Source: Mixophyes australis (lineage: Eukaryota > Chordata > Amphibia > Anura > Limnodynastidae). Taken from it: a stretch of DNA of 64,000 nt. The position numbers and the translations under genes were made by a program. This document shows, one piece after another, positions 34,901 to 48,700 of this stretch (position 1 is its first letter; every line of letters starts with the position of its first letter). Where the stretch lies: NCBI GenBank assembly GCA_036250195.1, contig JAVHZZ010000002.1:278028960-278092959 (forward strand). The letters are read 5' to 3'. Below the pieces are notes generated by a model. The model ran no database searches, was not told the origin of the DNA, and saw only the letters and a program-made list of their open reading frames with translations.

Positions 34901-36802
34901 CTCTTTGTGTTACCTATATAACACTGTACATTATGTGACTGCAGATTTATTAGACCAAGCCTGCCAGACCTATTAATTCTATTTCAGCAATGACAATTAA
35001 CAATGGAGCTCTCCTGAATGTCACTGGAGACTTTGAAGAACACTGCTACCCCTCCTCTTTCTATTCTACCTATGACCCTGCCCAACTGCTCTACATACTG
35101 CCAAAAACTGTGCTATCCCTTCTGTGTCCCTCTGTGAAATGGCGCTGGATCGCCGTGAAGGGCGGTACTTATAGAATCCAAAACTCTCAAGATCCGACGA
35201 CGTAACAATGACGTTTTGCCTCGTTTTAAATTCCGAGGGCGCACAAAACTACCCGGCTTGGTACTCTGATCTGCAAGGTTCGGGTGTGTTTGGTTCTCGG
35301 GGAACCGAGCCTGAGCATCTCTAAAAATAAGTAGTAATGTTTACTTTTATTATTTTTTTAATTATCACCCGGGAGATTCTAGGATCACCTTGGCTAATCA
35401 ACTCACTTGGAATATGTTAAAAGAGAAGACGGACATGTTTGAAAATATTTCAATAGTATTTATGCCCAATTACATTTATGTTATGCATTTTAGAGCTCCC
35501 TGTAGTTTTCCTGATGCATATACGCAAAAAGTGAAACAAGTAGTGTTCCAAATAATGCTACACCAATAAAATGCAAGTAAATAACAATAGGTATGGTACA
35601 CTAGAAACAATGGTTTCTAGTGTCATACCTGGTTACATGTGTTTTACATACATTTGCAAATGCATGTAAATGCATTTAAAACTACCAGTGGAAATGAGAC
35701 CAAAACTAGGTTGATTTTGTTAGCTATTCTGGGTGATTTGGGCCAATATAGCTAGATTGCAAGTGGCCCCCTCTGACTTCTAATAATGACCAAGAAAGAT
35801 TTTAAATTATTCAAATTTTAAACATTGGTTTTGGAAAAAGCAATGGGTTGGTGACCACAATAGTTATTGTGATCAACACCAAGTGCAGTAGTGGGGGCTC
35901 ATATAATCTGGTTGTCTAGTACAAATGGATATGGTGCCCACATACAATGCAAGCAGAATTAATGACCTGATCTTAATGCAGCGTTAAGCTACCTTTGTTG
36001 TATTGTTTTTATATTAATTCTCCCTCAATCTGAAATAAATTCTAAAAATGATATAATCCATTTTACACCCCATATTTTCTGAATGCACCATTTTTAGCTC
36101 ACTTACCCAGCCTCCTTGTCTGCTTATCCAACGTGCTATGCTACTTTCCACTAGATATCTAGCAAGCCATTGAGCAATTGTCCTTAAAAATCCACGCTGT
36201 CCATTTTTCCAAATGTAGACAGCCATCCGATACCCAAAGCCAAGAAGTGTTAAAACGCGTCCCCAGTTCATTCCGGTCTCAAAAACACTACAAAAGACAG
36301 GAGATAATACTATTTTTTAAATCTTTTTTTAACGTCTCATGCAGCGAAAAGTATAAAAAAAAATAAAAAAACAAGACAGGAAAATGCATGATTTTCAAGA
36401 TAAAACATATATAAACGAAATAAGCGAAAAAGTAATTTTACATTTTTAAATCCTGTTCAAGGTGGGACTGAGCCTTAATGTAGTAGTTTTAAGAAAAAAA
36501 AATAATGAAAGATTATATGCGTAAAAAATAAAGTGAAGTCCACTAAGGTATCAAATGCCACAGAGCAAGAATGAAAATGAACTAACCAACTTTTCATAAT
36601 TACAAACACATTTCAGGATCTGTGTACAGTCGTTAAGGGTTCTATTTATTAAACAATGAAAAGCCCTATGTCCGGCGAAAGCCAGAGATAGGTTTTCACT
36701 CTATTTATCAAGGGGTCACAGCCAATGAACAGTACTGCTATCTCTGATGATCACTGCTGCCAGGCAAAAGTACCATATCTATTCATCTATTACACACACA
36801 TA

Positions 36803-36845
<43 letters not shown>

Positions 36846-36850
36846 CATAT

Positions 36851-36894
<44 letters not shown>

Positions 36895-39800
36895 CACTGA
36901 TCCTCACCTTTATAATTACACACACAAAACACACAGCCAAATTTGGTAAGATGTTTGCACTTTGTACTGACTAGATTTTCCACATTTCTTGGGCTTATTT
37001 TGTTTGGTTTATTTAAGATTTTTGGGTGGCAGTTACAATTTATAACAACCTTTGCTATTCCAAATTGACTCGATTTTCTAGCCATTCATTTTATTTGCAC
37101 TTAGTGCATATATGCCTACTCTCCCAGAATGTCCAGGAGACTATGGGACTTCTCCCGAAGCAATTCCCCCTGATCCTGGCCGGCTGTGTAATCTAAATGA
37201 AGGGGGTGGGGCCTAGTGATGTCATGGATCCAGCATTGTGGCCACGCCCCGTTTTTATATGTTCAGACTAGTGATGTCCGTTTTGGGGGCGGGGCTAATG
37301 ACACGATTCTTCGAGCCCCGTCCCCACACCCCCACCTGCACCCCGGACCTCCCGGGAATCATATTGAAAAGTATGACTTAGTGTTAAAATAATAGGAATA
37401 TACTAATTAATTTAAGCAACAAACTGTAACAGTGATGCTACTTAAAAGGTAAATGTCTATTGCGGGAGTAACTGCAAAGCAAGAAGCAGCAAAAAGACAA
37501 AGGGCAGAGCGGCCGACTACAAACTATGATGACCAAACAGAACAAGAACGTGATCGTCACTGCCATGCAAATCTGACCCCTCAGCAATTTGCCTGTCACA
37601 GTGAAAACAAATGAAGAGCGAACAGGACAGAGGTAATATCACATCAACGCCTACAAAGTCAGCAAACAAGATGCTACGTTATTCTTGATGCCGGTAACTT
37701 TGATGAGACAAATATTATTAATGCACAACTGTGGCTCCATGAACAGTATTTGGGAATTTTGCCACGCTAAGTATTTTGCGGCTGAGCAGCCATCTGACAA
37801 ACTATTCAATTAATTCTGCCACAAAGGTAAAGTCAAATTGGGTTCAAGAGGGTCAAACATGATCTTACTCGTATTTTTTTCCGTCATTTTGACAGGCTTT
37901 TAACTAGTCTGTTATAATCAGAGCAAGTATTAATTAAAGCCGACGGCTCCTGGCCAGTATCTCTGAGGTAGCTGAGTATCATTCAGATGCCACAGTGATA
38001 TTTTATTGATATTTAGTGATATTTATTGCTTAGGCCCTTAAATGAGAAATGTATATATGTATGGTGCTTCTCAAGCTCCCATGACTAAATTTCACAATAT
38101 AACATTCTAGAGCAGTGGTTCCCAAACTGGGTGCTGTGACACCCTGCGGTGCCTTTGCGACCTCCCTGGGGTGCCGTGGCCATGGCAAGGCGGGTGACTA
38201 CTTGGTAATTATTTTGGCTTAGGGGTGTCTTGAAAAAATTATGGAGACCCTAAGGGTGCCTTCTTCATTGAAGGTCTATGAAAGAGTGAATGAACACATA
38301 GTGTAGAAGTATCACTCTAAAGTTATATTTTATCTGAATTTTTTTTAAAAAGCCTTTCCTTATTCACGGTTAGTTCTCCTGTGTGGACTTAATTACTAAT
38401 GAAAAAGTAATAATTATCTTTATTTGTGCTGTTTAATCAACACATTTCGTTTGCTATTATCTTTTTTTTCCTTCAAACAGTAATTACAGCAAAAGACCCC
38501 TCTGGGTTCCATGCAAATCAACTTCAGTCCTGTCACGATTAAACTCTCTCTGCAGCATGAAAATCAAATTAAATATTGTACCACTGTGATCTCATTTTAA
38601 TTCTGATGTGATGCTCACTGATATCTCCTACTGATTACAAAGTATTTGTAATTCTACCTATCAGAAGTCTCAATTGACATTACACCTAATACCTGCAGCT
38701 GGTTACAAATCCAGTATGAAAAACAGTATAGTGCATGCTATTAAAGAATGTAAGAAAATATGTTTTATCTCTTAAGGGATGTCACATACCAATGCAATAT
38801 TTATTAGAAAACATTTATTTCTAGATTTAAAATTTAAACTAAGAATCTGCAAACGTACAGTTAGACACAATGGCAAGGAAAAATAAACAAAAATGATGGG
38901 TAGGAATACGCTAAATAGATAGTAAAGTAGACAAAAAGAAAAACTGTTCTGTAAGAACGTACCTGATGCTGAAGTGGGAACATTAGCCCGTAAAGAGGGC
39001 TGGGAAGCATGAGAGAGAATTGGACAGGTTATAAAAAAAAAACCTTATCCCTGATTTTATATAGACAAAAAAAAACTATACCATGCACATCACATGAAAG
39101 CTTAGACTGAAAAAATGGTCCCATCATCGGATTATTTTTAGATGTTCTTCTTTCTACTTTTTATATTTTCTTTTACTGCACCAATGTCTGTAATGTATTT
39201 TTAGAATCAAGAACAAGTGACCTGTTTGTCCTAGAAATCTTTGTTCTGCCACTGTCCTGTGTATTATGACTTGCCTGCAAGTTCTGTGATCTGTGCAATC
39301 ACATCTATTGCCACTATGATTAATATGATCAATTTATTTTGTATGTTAGCTAGGTTTGTGGGTCTAGGAGCAATGGTGTTTCCATTTTTGCAGTCATTTT
39401 TCACAGCAAAGTAAGCTTGTGAGCAGGATCCTCTTACCTCTGTGTGTCTGTATTACCCAGTATTGTTATTACAATGTTTGTTCCCACACAATTCGCTACA
39501 TAATTTGCTGGCACTATATAAATAAATGTTGATGTTGATTATGATCAGTATAGATAATAATATTTTATTGTAAGGATAGTCAGGCTCTGGAACAGTGTTT
39601 TCCCTTCTGTCCCCCTGATACCTCCCTCCTCATCGTTCTTCTCCCCCCCCCCTCCGTCCCTGTCTCCGCTCTCCCCCATTCCTCCTCCCACCCTCGTGTC
39701 TCTGTCTGTCCCTCCCTACCCTTAGATTGTACGCTCCCTCGAGCAGGGCCTCCTCTCCTCCTGTTCTCCACCACCTTAACTCTGCTCTCCAGCTCCTTGT

Positions 39801-42800
39801 CTCTTCCGTGAGGTCCTTGTGCTCCTCTTCCTCTCTCGCTACCCCAATGGGGGCCCTCACCTTTCATCTAGCTGTACTTTGAGCTCTGAGTTACTGTGCT
39901 TCTTGTTAACTGTACCGTGCTGTCTCACCCTGTACCGTATTTCTATCTGTCCCTGTACGGCGCTACGGATACCTAGTGGCGCCTTATAAATAAAAATTAA
40001 TAATAATAATAATAATGCTATACGTTTGCCAGCTCTAGTTGACTTCATTAGCCTTGCTTCAGTTTTGTGTTGGCTCTAGAGCCAAGATACACTCAGTTCC
40101 AGCTTCTGGATCACCAGCAACCCTTGTTCCAGCTCTGGAGTTGCTCCAGTATAATTACAGCTATTTTTCACAACTCAGCTCCAGATCTGTTGATAATTGT
40201 AATTTCTTTTTAGGTTTAGTGTCCATTTTAAGTAAATATGTATTTGATGGAGCTGTCAAACCATTCTTTATTGGATATTAAAATTACTCTAATTATACAT
40301 TTGAATTTCTAGATTTTTTGCTAGCACAACGAGGAGCAAAAATAGATGCTGAGCTCTAACTCAAGTATAGCAGCACCAGCTCCACTCTGGCCCGGGTCTT
40401 GGAGGTGGCTCCTAGCTCTTTAAAAATGTAAAATTATTGGAGGATATGAAAGGATGTGATTATAAAATTGGAAAAAAACAATAATTGAGTTTATGTGGGA
40501 ATTGGACTAATAGTCTTTTACAGTAGGTTGCTGTCAGAAAGGTATATTTTTCATTGGTCGGATTTTCTAAGCCCTAGGTAGATTTCCACTGTGGCAGGTT
40601 TCCACTCTGACCAGGAGACCCCATGCTCATTTATCTATCTTTCATAGTGGAAAACAGCTGGCTTCATCTAGCCTGGCGCTGGTTACCACTTTAGTAGTAC
40701 TGGTGCTGGTAAAAGGATCAAGGAACAAGTTAAAATAATATATTTAATCAAAGAAGGAAACACCTGTAATTAACAACATATCAGCAGGTATTTTAATGTA
40801 AGATAAACAAGTGTAATAAGCTATAAGAACAAATCTGAAAATAAAAAGAGATGGGGGCCGCAGGTCAGGCCCTGGAGGGGTGTGTATCACTGATTTATTA
40901 CTAATTACATTCAAACAGCTTGGCGCTCACTTATTTGTCTAATTTCTCAAAACAATATGGTTTGCTCTTAGGCAGTTTTAATCTATGAGGTGTTGCCTTT
41001 GATGCATTGCACAGTTTGCAAATCACACATAAAGCATGAAAATGCCATTTGTTAAAACAAGACTTTGGAAAATCCTGGCCTACAAGGTTAAACTGGCATG
41101 ATATGAAACAGAGTGCCTGTTCACAATTAATTATCTTGACACCAATCTTTTCTGCATTTTTGTGAAATGTTGGCAGGTTGTCATAACTGCATGGCCCCCT
41201 GACCATCATCACTGAACTATGGTAAGTTTGCATTGCTTTGGATCAATGCAAATGTAACATATTTTGAACTTGATGAACTTTTAAGTACTTCCTTGGTATT
41301 TTTATGTCCTCTAAATTCATGTGATTCCCTCAACCATATTTCCTGCCTGTCACATCCGAGAGGCTCAGCAAAAACCAACACTTTCCTGACCACTATTAGA
41401 ATAGATGGAATAAGTAAGAAGAGAGCATGACTTATTGTATAAAATTATGACTGATATGCTATTGGAAAACACAAAGTTTTGGCATACATATTTCTTTTCT
41501 CTTTCTCTGTAGTACCTGGAAGCAATTTTTTTGAAGTATTCGTAAGAATTCTCTAGGTTGGGATTCAGGTTTGTAAGCATGTTATCAAATTCTTCTGCAT
41601 AGCGTTTATTCAAGTCATCACCAATCAATGCAAGTTTTTGTCCCACTTTATCTATATTGCTGTAGAAGAAGAAAAAAAGTTAAGTTCATCTTTTGCATAC
41701 ATGTAAAGACGTCTTCATTTGTCACTTTCAGCAATCTACATATACTTTTTTGCCCCTTATAATAGTCTTTTGGTGTTTTGCTTCTACACATGCATATTCT
41801 TAGAAGCAGTCAGACACATTAACTGCTAAATCATAGTTTACACAACCCGAGCCCCAAGTCAATGCAAATAACCAATTTAATTCATTCATTTATTATTGCT
41901 GTATACCTCATTTTTGGAGCACAAAACAGCTGATGAGCAGATTACATCATCATCAGTTCATCATCATCAATTATTTATATAGCACCACTAATTCCACAGC
42001 GCTGTACAGAGAACTCATTCACATCAGGCCCCTGCCCCATTGTAGCTTACAGTCTGCAAATCCTATGTGGTAGCATCCTGCACCTAGGTTTCTGACAAAG
42101 TGCTTTTGTTTATGGGGCAAGATGGTAGCTTTGAGGAGGAGCAGAGGTCTGCATCGACCAATGGAAGAAGTTGGGAGGATTGAGGGCGTACCTTGCAAAG
42201 TACAGAGTAGGAACATAATTTTTCACCTAATTTTACGGTGCTGTGTAAAAAATAAGTTCTCATTATGTGGAGCAAGATTATGGAAATGAGGATATGGGGT
42301 GGAGAAAGAGCATTTTTAGGGCCCATGGGAATTTTGATAAAGACTAAATAAAGCAGTATTTTAGGAGAAATACTGAAACATTTTATTTAATGAAGGTGGT
42401 GGTTGTAAAGTAGTAGGAGTTTTGCACATTTCATCTATTCAGTTCACTGATTCTCTGCATACCTAGGCAAACTTCTATCTTACCGAGGCATCTCCCAACA
42501 ATCGAGAAAAGTCATGCACCTATTTTTTTTTTAAAACATTATGGGGCATATTCAATTGTTCCAAAGTTCGAGCGCGGAAAAAATATTACCGTTAATACGG
42601 TAATCTCTCGCTGGATTTCAGCTCGCAGCTCCCTGAGCTGCGAGCTGAAATCCAGCGAGTAAATTACCGTATTAACATTTTTTCCGCGCAGGATTACCGT
42701 AATAATGGTAATCCTGCGCGGTCCGCTGGATTTTCGGCAATCCCACGTACAATTGAATATGCCCTTATATATGTTTCATTTTTTTTTTAACCTGGCACCG

Positions 42801-45670
42801 ATATTGGTTTGCTTTCTAGTGTCTGGTCTCTCCCCAGGGACCAGACACCCTATTACCCTCCTCCTACTGCCGGCCACCAACAATGCAGATGAGTTGGTAC
42901 AAGCACTTCACCGCCCTGTGATTTGGGTGGAAACAAATAGAATGAAGGAGGAGGAAGAAGGAGGAAGAGTTTGATGTAGGAGGAGAAAGGAGGAGGGTAG
43001 AAGAAGAAGGAGGAGGATGAAGAAGAGGAGAAAGGAGGAGGAGGATGTAGGAGAATGAAGAAGAAGGAGAATAAAGAAAAAAGTCGGAAGAAGAAGGAGG
43101 AAGATAACTCCATTACCTGGCTCTCAGTTCCCACAAATAGGATTGTGGTCCGGTCCATTGTAGTGGGAAGGTGGAGGTGATGTATGTAGTTGAAGAAAAG
43201 AGAAAAGGTGCGTAGATTCAGGTACCTTGAGCATCTGTGTAGATATGTAAACCACTCTCAGATGCGTATGGTGTGTGTCCCTCCCACGGTGCAGGGGGTG
43301 GAGGTAAACTGTGTAAAGTGCAGCCTCAGCATAGGCTGGGTATGTGAATGTGCACTGGTCTCTGCATTATATGGATATCACTTCGATACACTTTGCATTG
43401 TATTGTATTTACTGGGATGTGTTCTCTATTGTACAGTAGCATGCTCTCTGTATTGTATTGCGCTCACTAGGATGCAGTCAGACTGAACAACTATCATTTA
43501 AGTCCTTTTAAGTTCTCAATATGCCACTGGTGCAGAGGGTGGACTATATAGAAACACTGACCAATACCAAGATATTGTTTTCTGGACACCAAATACTCAT
43601 TGTAAATGAGATCCTGATTATTACCAATGTGGTGCTTCGCACTAAAAATCATTAAGGATTAGTTATCATAATGTAATGGGGTTACATTAGATGAGCAAAA
43701 ATGTGCATCTATTTTTCACTCTTGCACCTGTTGCGCACCATGTACGCACATATAATCCCAAAAGAGCAGGTTTAGAATTAGAAGCAAATCCAGCTACTAA
43801 TAAAGCCGTTTAGTGCTCTGTGTGTGGGGGGTGGGTGTGTATGGGGGAAGGGAGTGTAAAATACACAGCCTGATTTAGAGGTGTTACTGATGCGCGGCCT
43901 GGCCCAACTTTAAAAAGCAGCATTAAAAATAGAGCTGACCAGTATGTGTGTACATTATAAAAGAGAGCGCAATATTTGTTCATCATGCAAAATAAGATCT
44001 TCCTTTGCTCCCTATGCACAGCACCATGTTTTTTTGGGCTGCATCCAGGCAAAAGTCGCACCTGACTTTAAATTAGGTTTAAAGTACACATAGTTGTCCA
44101 AGATAATCTGTTCTGTTATAACAGTGGTTGAAGTGCCTGGTATACGGTGGTATGCCATACCACCTCTTCTCCTATTGTCTTTATTGTAAAACTATCAAAT
44201 TCCATTCACTTACTTTTCCATACCGCCACTTCTTAATGTTTATTCTCCACTTCTAAATTTCTACTTGGACCACTGCTGTTATATGGAATTATGTCCTCAT
44301 TACAAGTACTACCTCTGTGTGACTGTGCAAATGTGTAGTATGTCTGCTAACCAGTGTCCTCATGTAATCTTCCATTTAGAATAGCAACTTTCCCCAAAGT
44401 AATGTTTTTAAACATCTCATTTCACCATCATATTATAATGAAAAATGCTGTGGACTGGATTGTGCCTTAAAGGGAAATAAACTTATTTGTTGCATGAACC
44501 TTTTAATAATACCATAACAATCAGACTTACATACTTCTCCCAAAAATATGTCTGTGTCTGTCTGATAGCCAAATGGAATCTGGTCGATTCCTCTTTACTT
44601 GTGTTGTTGTTTGCTGTTGTATCTAGTATGCACTAACACATTGAGGGTATACTTGCCTGCTCTCCCGGATTATCCGGAAGACTCCTGAATTTCGCATTGT
44701 ACCCCTGGACTCCTAGCTCTTTTCCCTTCAGGACTTACCCAATATGCAAGGAACACCTAAGTAATCTTGTATTTTATTACCCAACCTAATTGTCCCCTAT
44801 ATTAATTCAGATTTGTACCCGTCTCTTTGTCTTGCATCCTCTATTTCACCACCGAGCGGTCTAGAATCCTCATCTTCTGTCCTTAGCTGAGTTGTGTGAA
44901 AGGCATAACTCAGAAATATGGCTTCTGTCTGTTGACTCACCTGCTCCTCTGTAAGACAAGAAAATGTGTTAATGAAAATATGTTGTCCTTGAAGTTCAGG
45001 ATTTAGCACCACAGTGTTACAATTGTGAATTATCAAGAAAAACAGCGAATGCTGAATATTTCCTATTCCATATTTTTCTACAACTAATATTCAACAATTT
45101 GGAAGACTGCTAAATGTATGCTTTGTTGCCGAATACTTGTGTTTGGAAAATCATTAAGGTCATGGAAGGTTAGAATAGAAATTTCCTATAAATTACTATT
45201 AAATATAGTAAATGTATTCATCATCATCATTAGACTGTCAATATATACATTGATAGTAGTGCTTATATCAGCACATTGGCCCTATATTGCTGCACACAGC
45301 CCCACAAGGAGTTGAATGTCTGAGAGCAATCTATTCAAAACCTTTAAGTTGGCTGATCTCTGTTATACTGTTTGTGCAATCATCTGCATAGCACATGAAA
45401 GAACCATATAATCCAGCAACTTGGTCTGAATTGCCAGACCTGTCCAATTTATCCATCTCTGTGTGTGACCAAATTGGAAATGGTTTTGTTGGATGCTGCT
45501 CGGTTAAACTATAAAGGTTTGCATTGTGCAGGCTCACTGGTTAATACTCTTATGTGAAATAAATAAAACTAACTTGCAGCCTATTTGAAGTATAATAAAA
45601 TAATTGCACACAACATACAGTATTTTTTATCATCATCATTTATAACCTAGGGACAACTAACAAATAAATG

Positions 45671-45703
<33 letters not shown>

Positions 45704-48700
45704 GCGCCACTGATTCCACAACGCTGTACAGAGAACTCATTCACATCAGTCCCTGCCCCATTGGATCTTACAGTCTAAATTCCCTAACAAGCACACACAG
45801 ACAGAGAGAGAGAGAGACTAGGGTCAATTTTTGATAGCAGCCATTTAACCTACTAGTATGGTTTTTTTTGGAGTGTGGGAGGAAAGTGGAGCACCCGGAG
45901 GAAACCCATGCAAACATGGGGAGAACATACAAACTCCACACAGATAAGGCCATAGTGAACTCATGACCCCAGCGCTGTGAGGCAGAAGTACTAACCACTT
46001 AGCCACCAGCATGATTGCTTAGTGTACACCTATAGCAAAGTTTTTGGGCTTCATATAGAGGCAGATTCAGCTTAGAGTGAGGTGCTGCTGAACATTAGCT
46101 CAATGTTTTGATGTGTCTGTTACTGGCTTCTACATTAACAAAATTTTGCTAATTTTTCTGCGCACCTTGTCGAAGTCAGCATATCGGATAAAGTCATTTC
46201 AATTAAAATCGAGCAAACTTGGTTGTCTTTGTCTGAAAAGATACGTACGGTACGCTACGGCGTAAAAGGGCACGCTACGGCGTAAAAGGGCGTACGCAGC
46301 TGCAACACGTGGCAACAACAGTATTTAGTCTTTTACATACATTCGCACACACACGCACACTTGTAAAATAATACACATTAATGGTAGTTGCAACACAGTC
46401 ATTTATGTCGAAATATAGTAGTATTTATGTGTAATATCATAAGTTATATGCATATCAGTAAAACATATGGTACAGGTTGAAGGAATCATATCATGTGTGG
46501 TATCATAAAACTCCTCTTAACATTTGCAACTGTCCGGGCCACTCTGCGAAGGAATCGCAGAGTGCATACGCAAGTTATGAATGATAGGGAATTATGAACT
46601 ATTTAAGACTAAGGAATCTTGGCGGGAAGATCGGAGCATACCCCCTGAGGAGATGACCCTCTCCTTTGGATTCTTTAGGTTGAACTAGCCAATTATTGAC
46701 AACCCCTTGGACCTTCCTGAAACCTGGACCAATAGAAGCAAGCTATACCATTCTGCATTGTTTTACTGTATTTCTGTGTGCATATAAACAGCAGCTCCTC
46801 ATCTAGTGTGCAGACATCTCGTCCCCAGACTTCAGGATTGAATGACTGTACACTGGATCCAGAGCGCCTGCGATAAGTAACGGCTGTACTTATTATAATT
46901 TTCGCTTGAATATCTACTGCTACTTTTTGAGAATAAATCTTTGTGCATTGGAAACACAAATCGAGATTCGACAATCGTTATTGGTTAGCGACAATACGCA
47001 CTTAACAATTTGGGGGCTCGTGAGTTTTGGAGGTTTAGTTGCCGGACGATACGCAAGACCAACGGATTTCGGTTCCGCAACAAAGGGTGGAGACGCGTCA
47101 TATACGGGTAAGAAAGCAATGTGTTCAAAACCTGAATTTTACTCTGTGTTGTGAAACCGAATGTCCGTTTTGCATTGTCTAGGGCACGCTAACTAGAACC
47201 TAGGGACAAAAGAGAAAACTGTTTATTTTTATTGTCATTGTGCGTTTTAACTGTATTGCATTGCTTAGCGTATGTGTATTTCCTGCTGTGCGTACGCGGA
47301 CTTCCGGTAGATTTGCCACGTGGTTAAACAATCGTTTTGATAGTTATTATATGTGTATAGTATAATTACTTGTGAAAGCCTCTGAGACATTATTACTATT
47401 GTTGGGAACTTTTGATTTTCTGAGCAGAAAAGGTGTATAGTGTGTGATGTAACGTAGATACACTGTTTTATTGTAGATTGTGCTTAGTTGCTGTCTGACG
47501 AGGCAGGTTGCCCAACTGAAGGCCGGTATACAGGGCAGGTATACCAAGTGCGAACCCCGGGTTTTCGCGAATCGCCACCAATAGATCGCAAGGTTTACTG
47601 ATAATTAGTATTCGTAGGCGGTGCGATCTAACCGCACGGTAAACTCAACTGCGAGGGTAAAATTGGAAGTGCGTGGAGGAATTATATTGGAAAGGCTGGT
47701 TGATTGTATCGACTTGGTGCTACCAGTTATAATAAACTCAACAGAAATTTGAGATAGCCGGGCTATCGAGGAAGTATTTCTGTGTTAAGGATTCTTGTTC
47801 GGAACAAGAGTAAGCGAGTGGACGCGGCTATTTGGAAATACGTCCACCGGGGCATTAGAGATCTCTAGCTGTGATTGTAGCAACTTGTTGGGTGGAAAGA
47901 ACAGAGCATTGCGGTGTGTCTGTGTTCCGTGTAGAAGGTATTGTTCAACATGGGTGCTAAGCATATGCTAGAGATGGCCAGTGTACTGCCTAAGGAAGGG
48001 CCTATTGGTTCAGCGAGGTTTCTCATGTGTAAGAAATATGGTGCATACGCAACTGTGTATTGTGACACATGGGTCAAGACGACCAAAGATTGTGATAGGC
48101 CTTTCCCAACAATAGGGAGTTTTAATGCAGAGGTACTAAATACTGTAAAAGAAAAGATAAGTATGGTTGATTAAGTCAACGAAAGTGAGGAATAAACATA
48201 ATGATTGTTTAAAATTGTGGCAAATGGAAGGTAACACGTGGCAGAGCAGCGAATGCACAGCGGAAGTAGGTGTGGCGAAAAGCGCGCGCACGGCGGAAGT
48301 AGTCATTGAGAAGCGTGGCGAACTCAGCGCAAGCGCCCCCCCGCCACCTTATGTGGCGGGAGGGGTAAGTACAGCCGTTATTAAAACTGAAAAAAGAGAA
48401 ATTGCTAAGTTATATCCTGTCTTAAGCCAGTTTAAAACCAGTGTATCAGAAGATGAAGATGAACCCACTGTGATTTCAGCCATTGCTCATGCTGTTAATA
48501 TGCTAGAGGTTCAGCGTAAGTATGGGAAAGGAGCAATGGCTGAGATAGGTGAGAGTAGTGTGATCACTAGGAGTGATAGCAGTCTAAATATTGAAACAGC
48601 AAATCCTGTAGTGTCTCCTGAAGACAGTAAACCAGTGGGTGTGTATCCAGTCCGCACAATATCAGTTCCCAATGGGAAGGCGGACAAGGATGGTGTAGTT

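Larger units (their letters stand above)
23146..35323 (-). mobile_element. hAT DNA transposon (ZBED-type) with nested gypsy insertions
   Basis: Flanked by the exact 8-bp duplication AAAATAAG (23138-23145 and 35324-35331). Terminal inverted repeats read TAGAGATGTTCA on the left and TAGAGATGCTCA as reverse complement on the right. The left end continues into the GGTTTTGGTTTTGG-rich sequence typical of this amphibian hAT group. The transposase lies on the minus strand in four pieces: BED finger (34812-33995), 26800-26635, 25932-25309 and 25308-24349. A solo LTR and gypsy-2 sit inside the coding region. It fills almost all of the last BAK1 intron. About 3.3 kb would remain without the nested LTR elements, a normal hAT size if some coding sequence has been lost. 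Confidence 0.93.

Noticed and set aside
36747..36974. Ile-Tyr repeat frame
   Set aside because: Translation of the (AT)n microsatellite.
39580..39867. Arg/Glu/Gly-rich minus-strand frames
   Set aside because: Shadow of the pyrimidine-rich 3' UTR of an L2-like LINE on the plus strand.
42853..43158. Ser/Phe/Pro-rich minus-strand frame
   Set aside because: Shadow of the GA-rich low-complexity tract.
45768..45998. Small minus-strand frame with a tryptophan-rich stretch
   Set aside because: It is inside a dispersed repeat copy of the LINE/SINE tail family.
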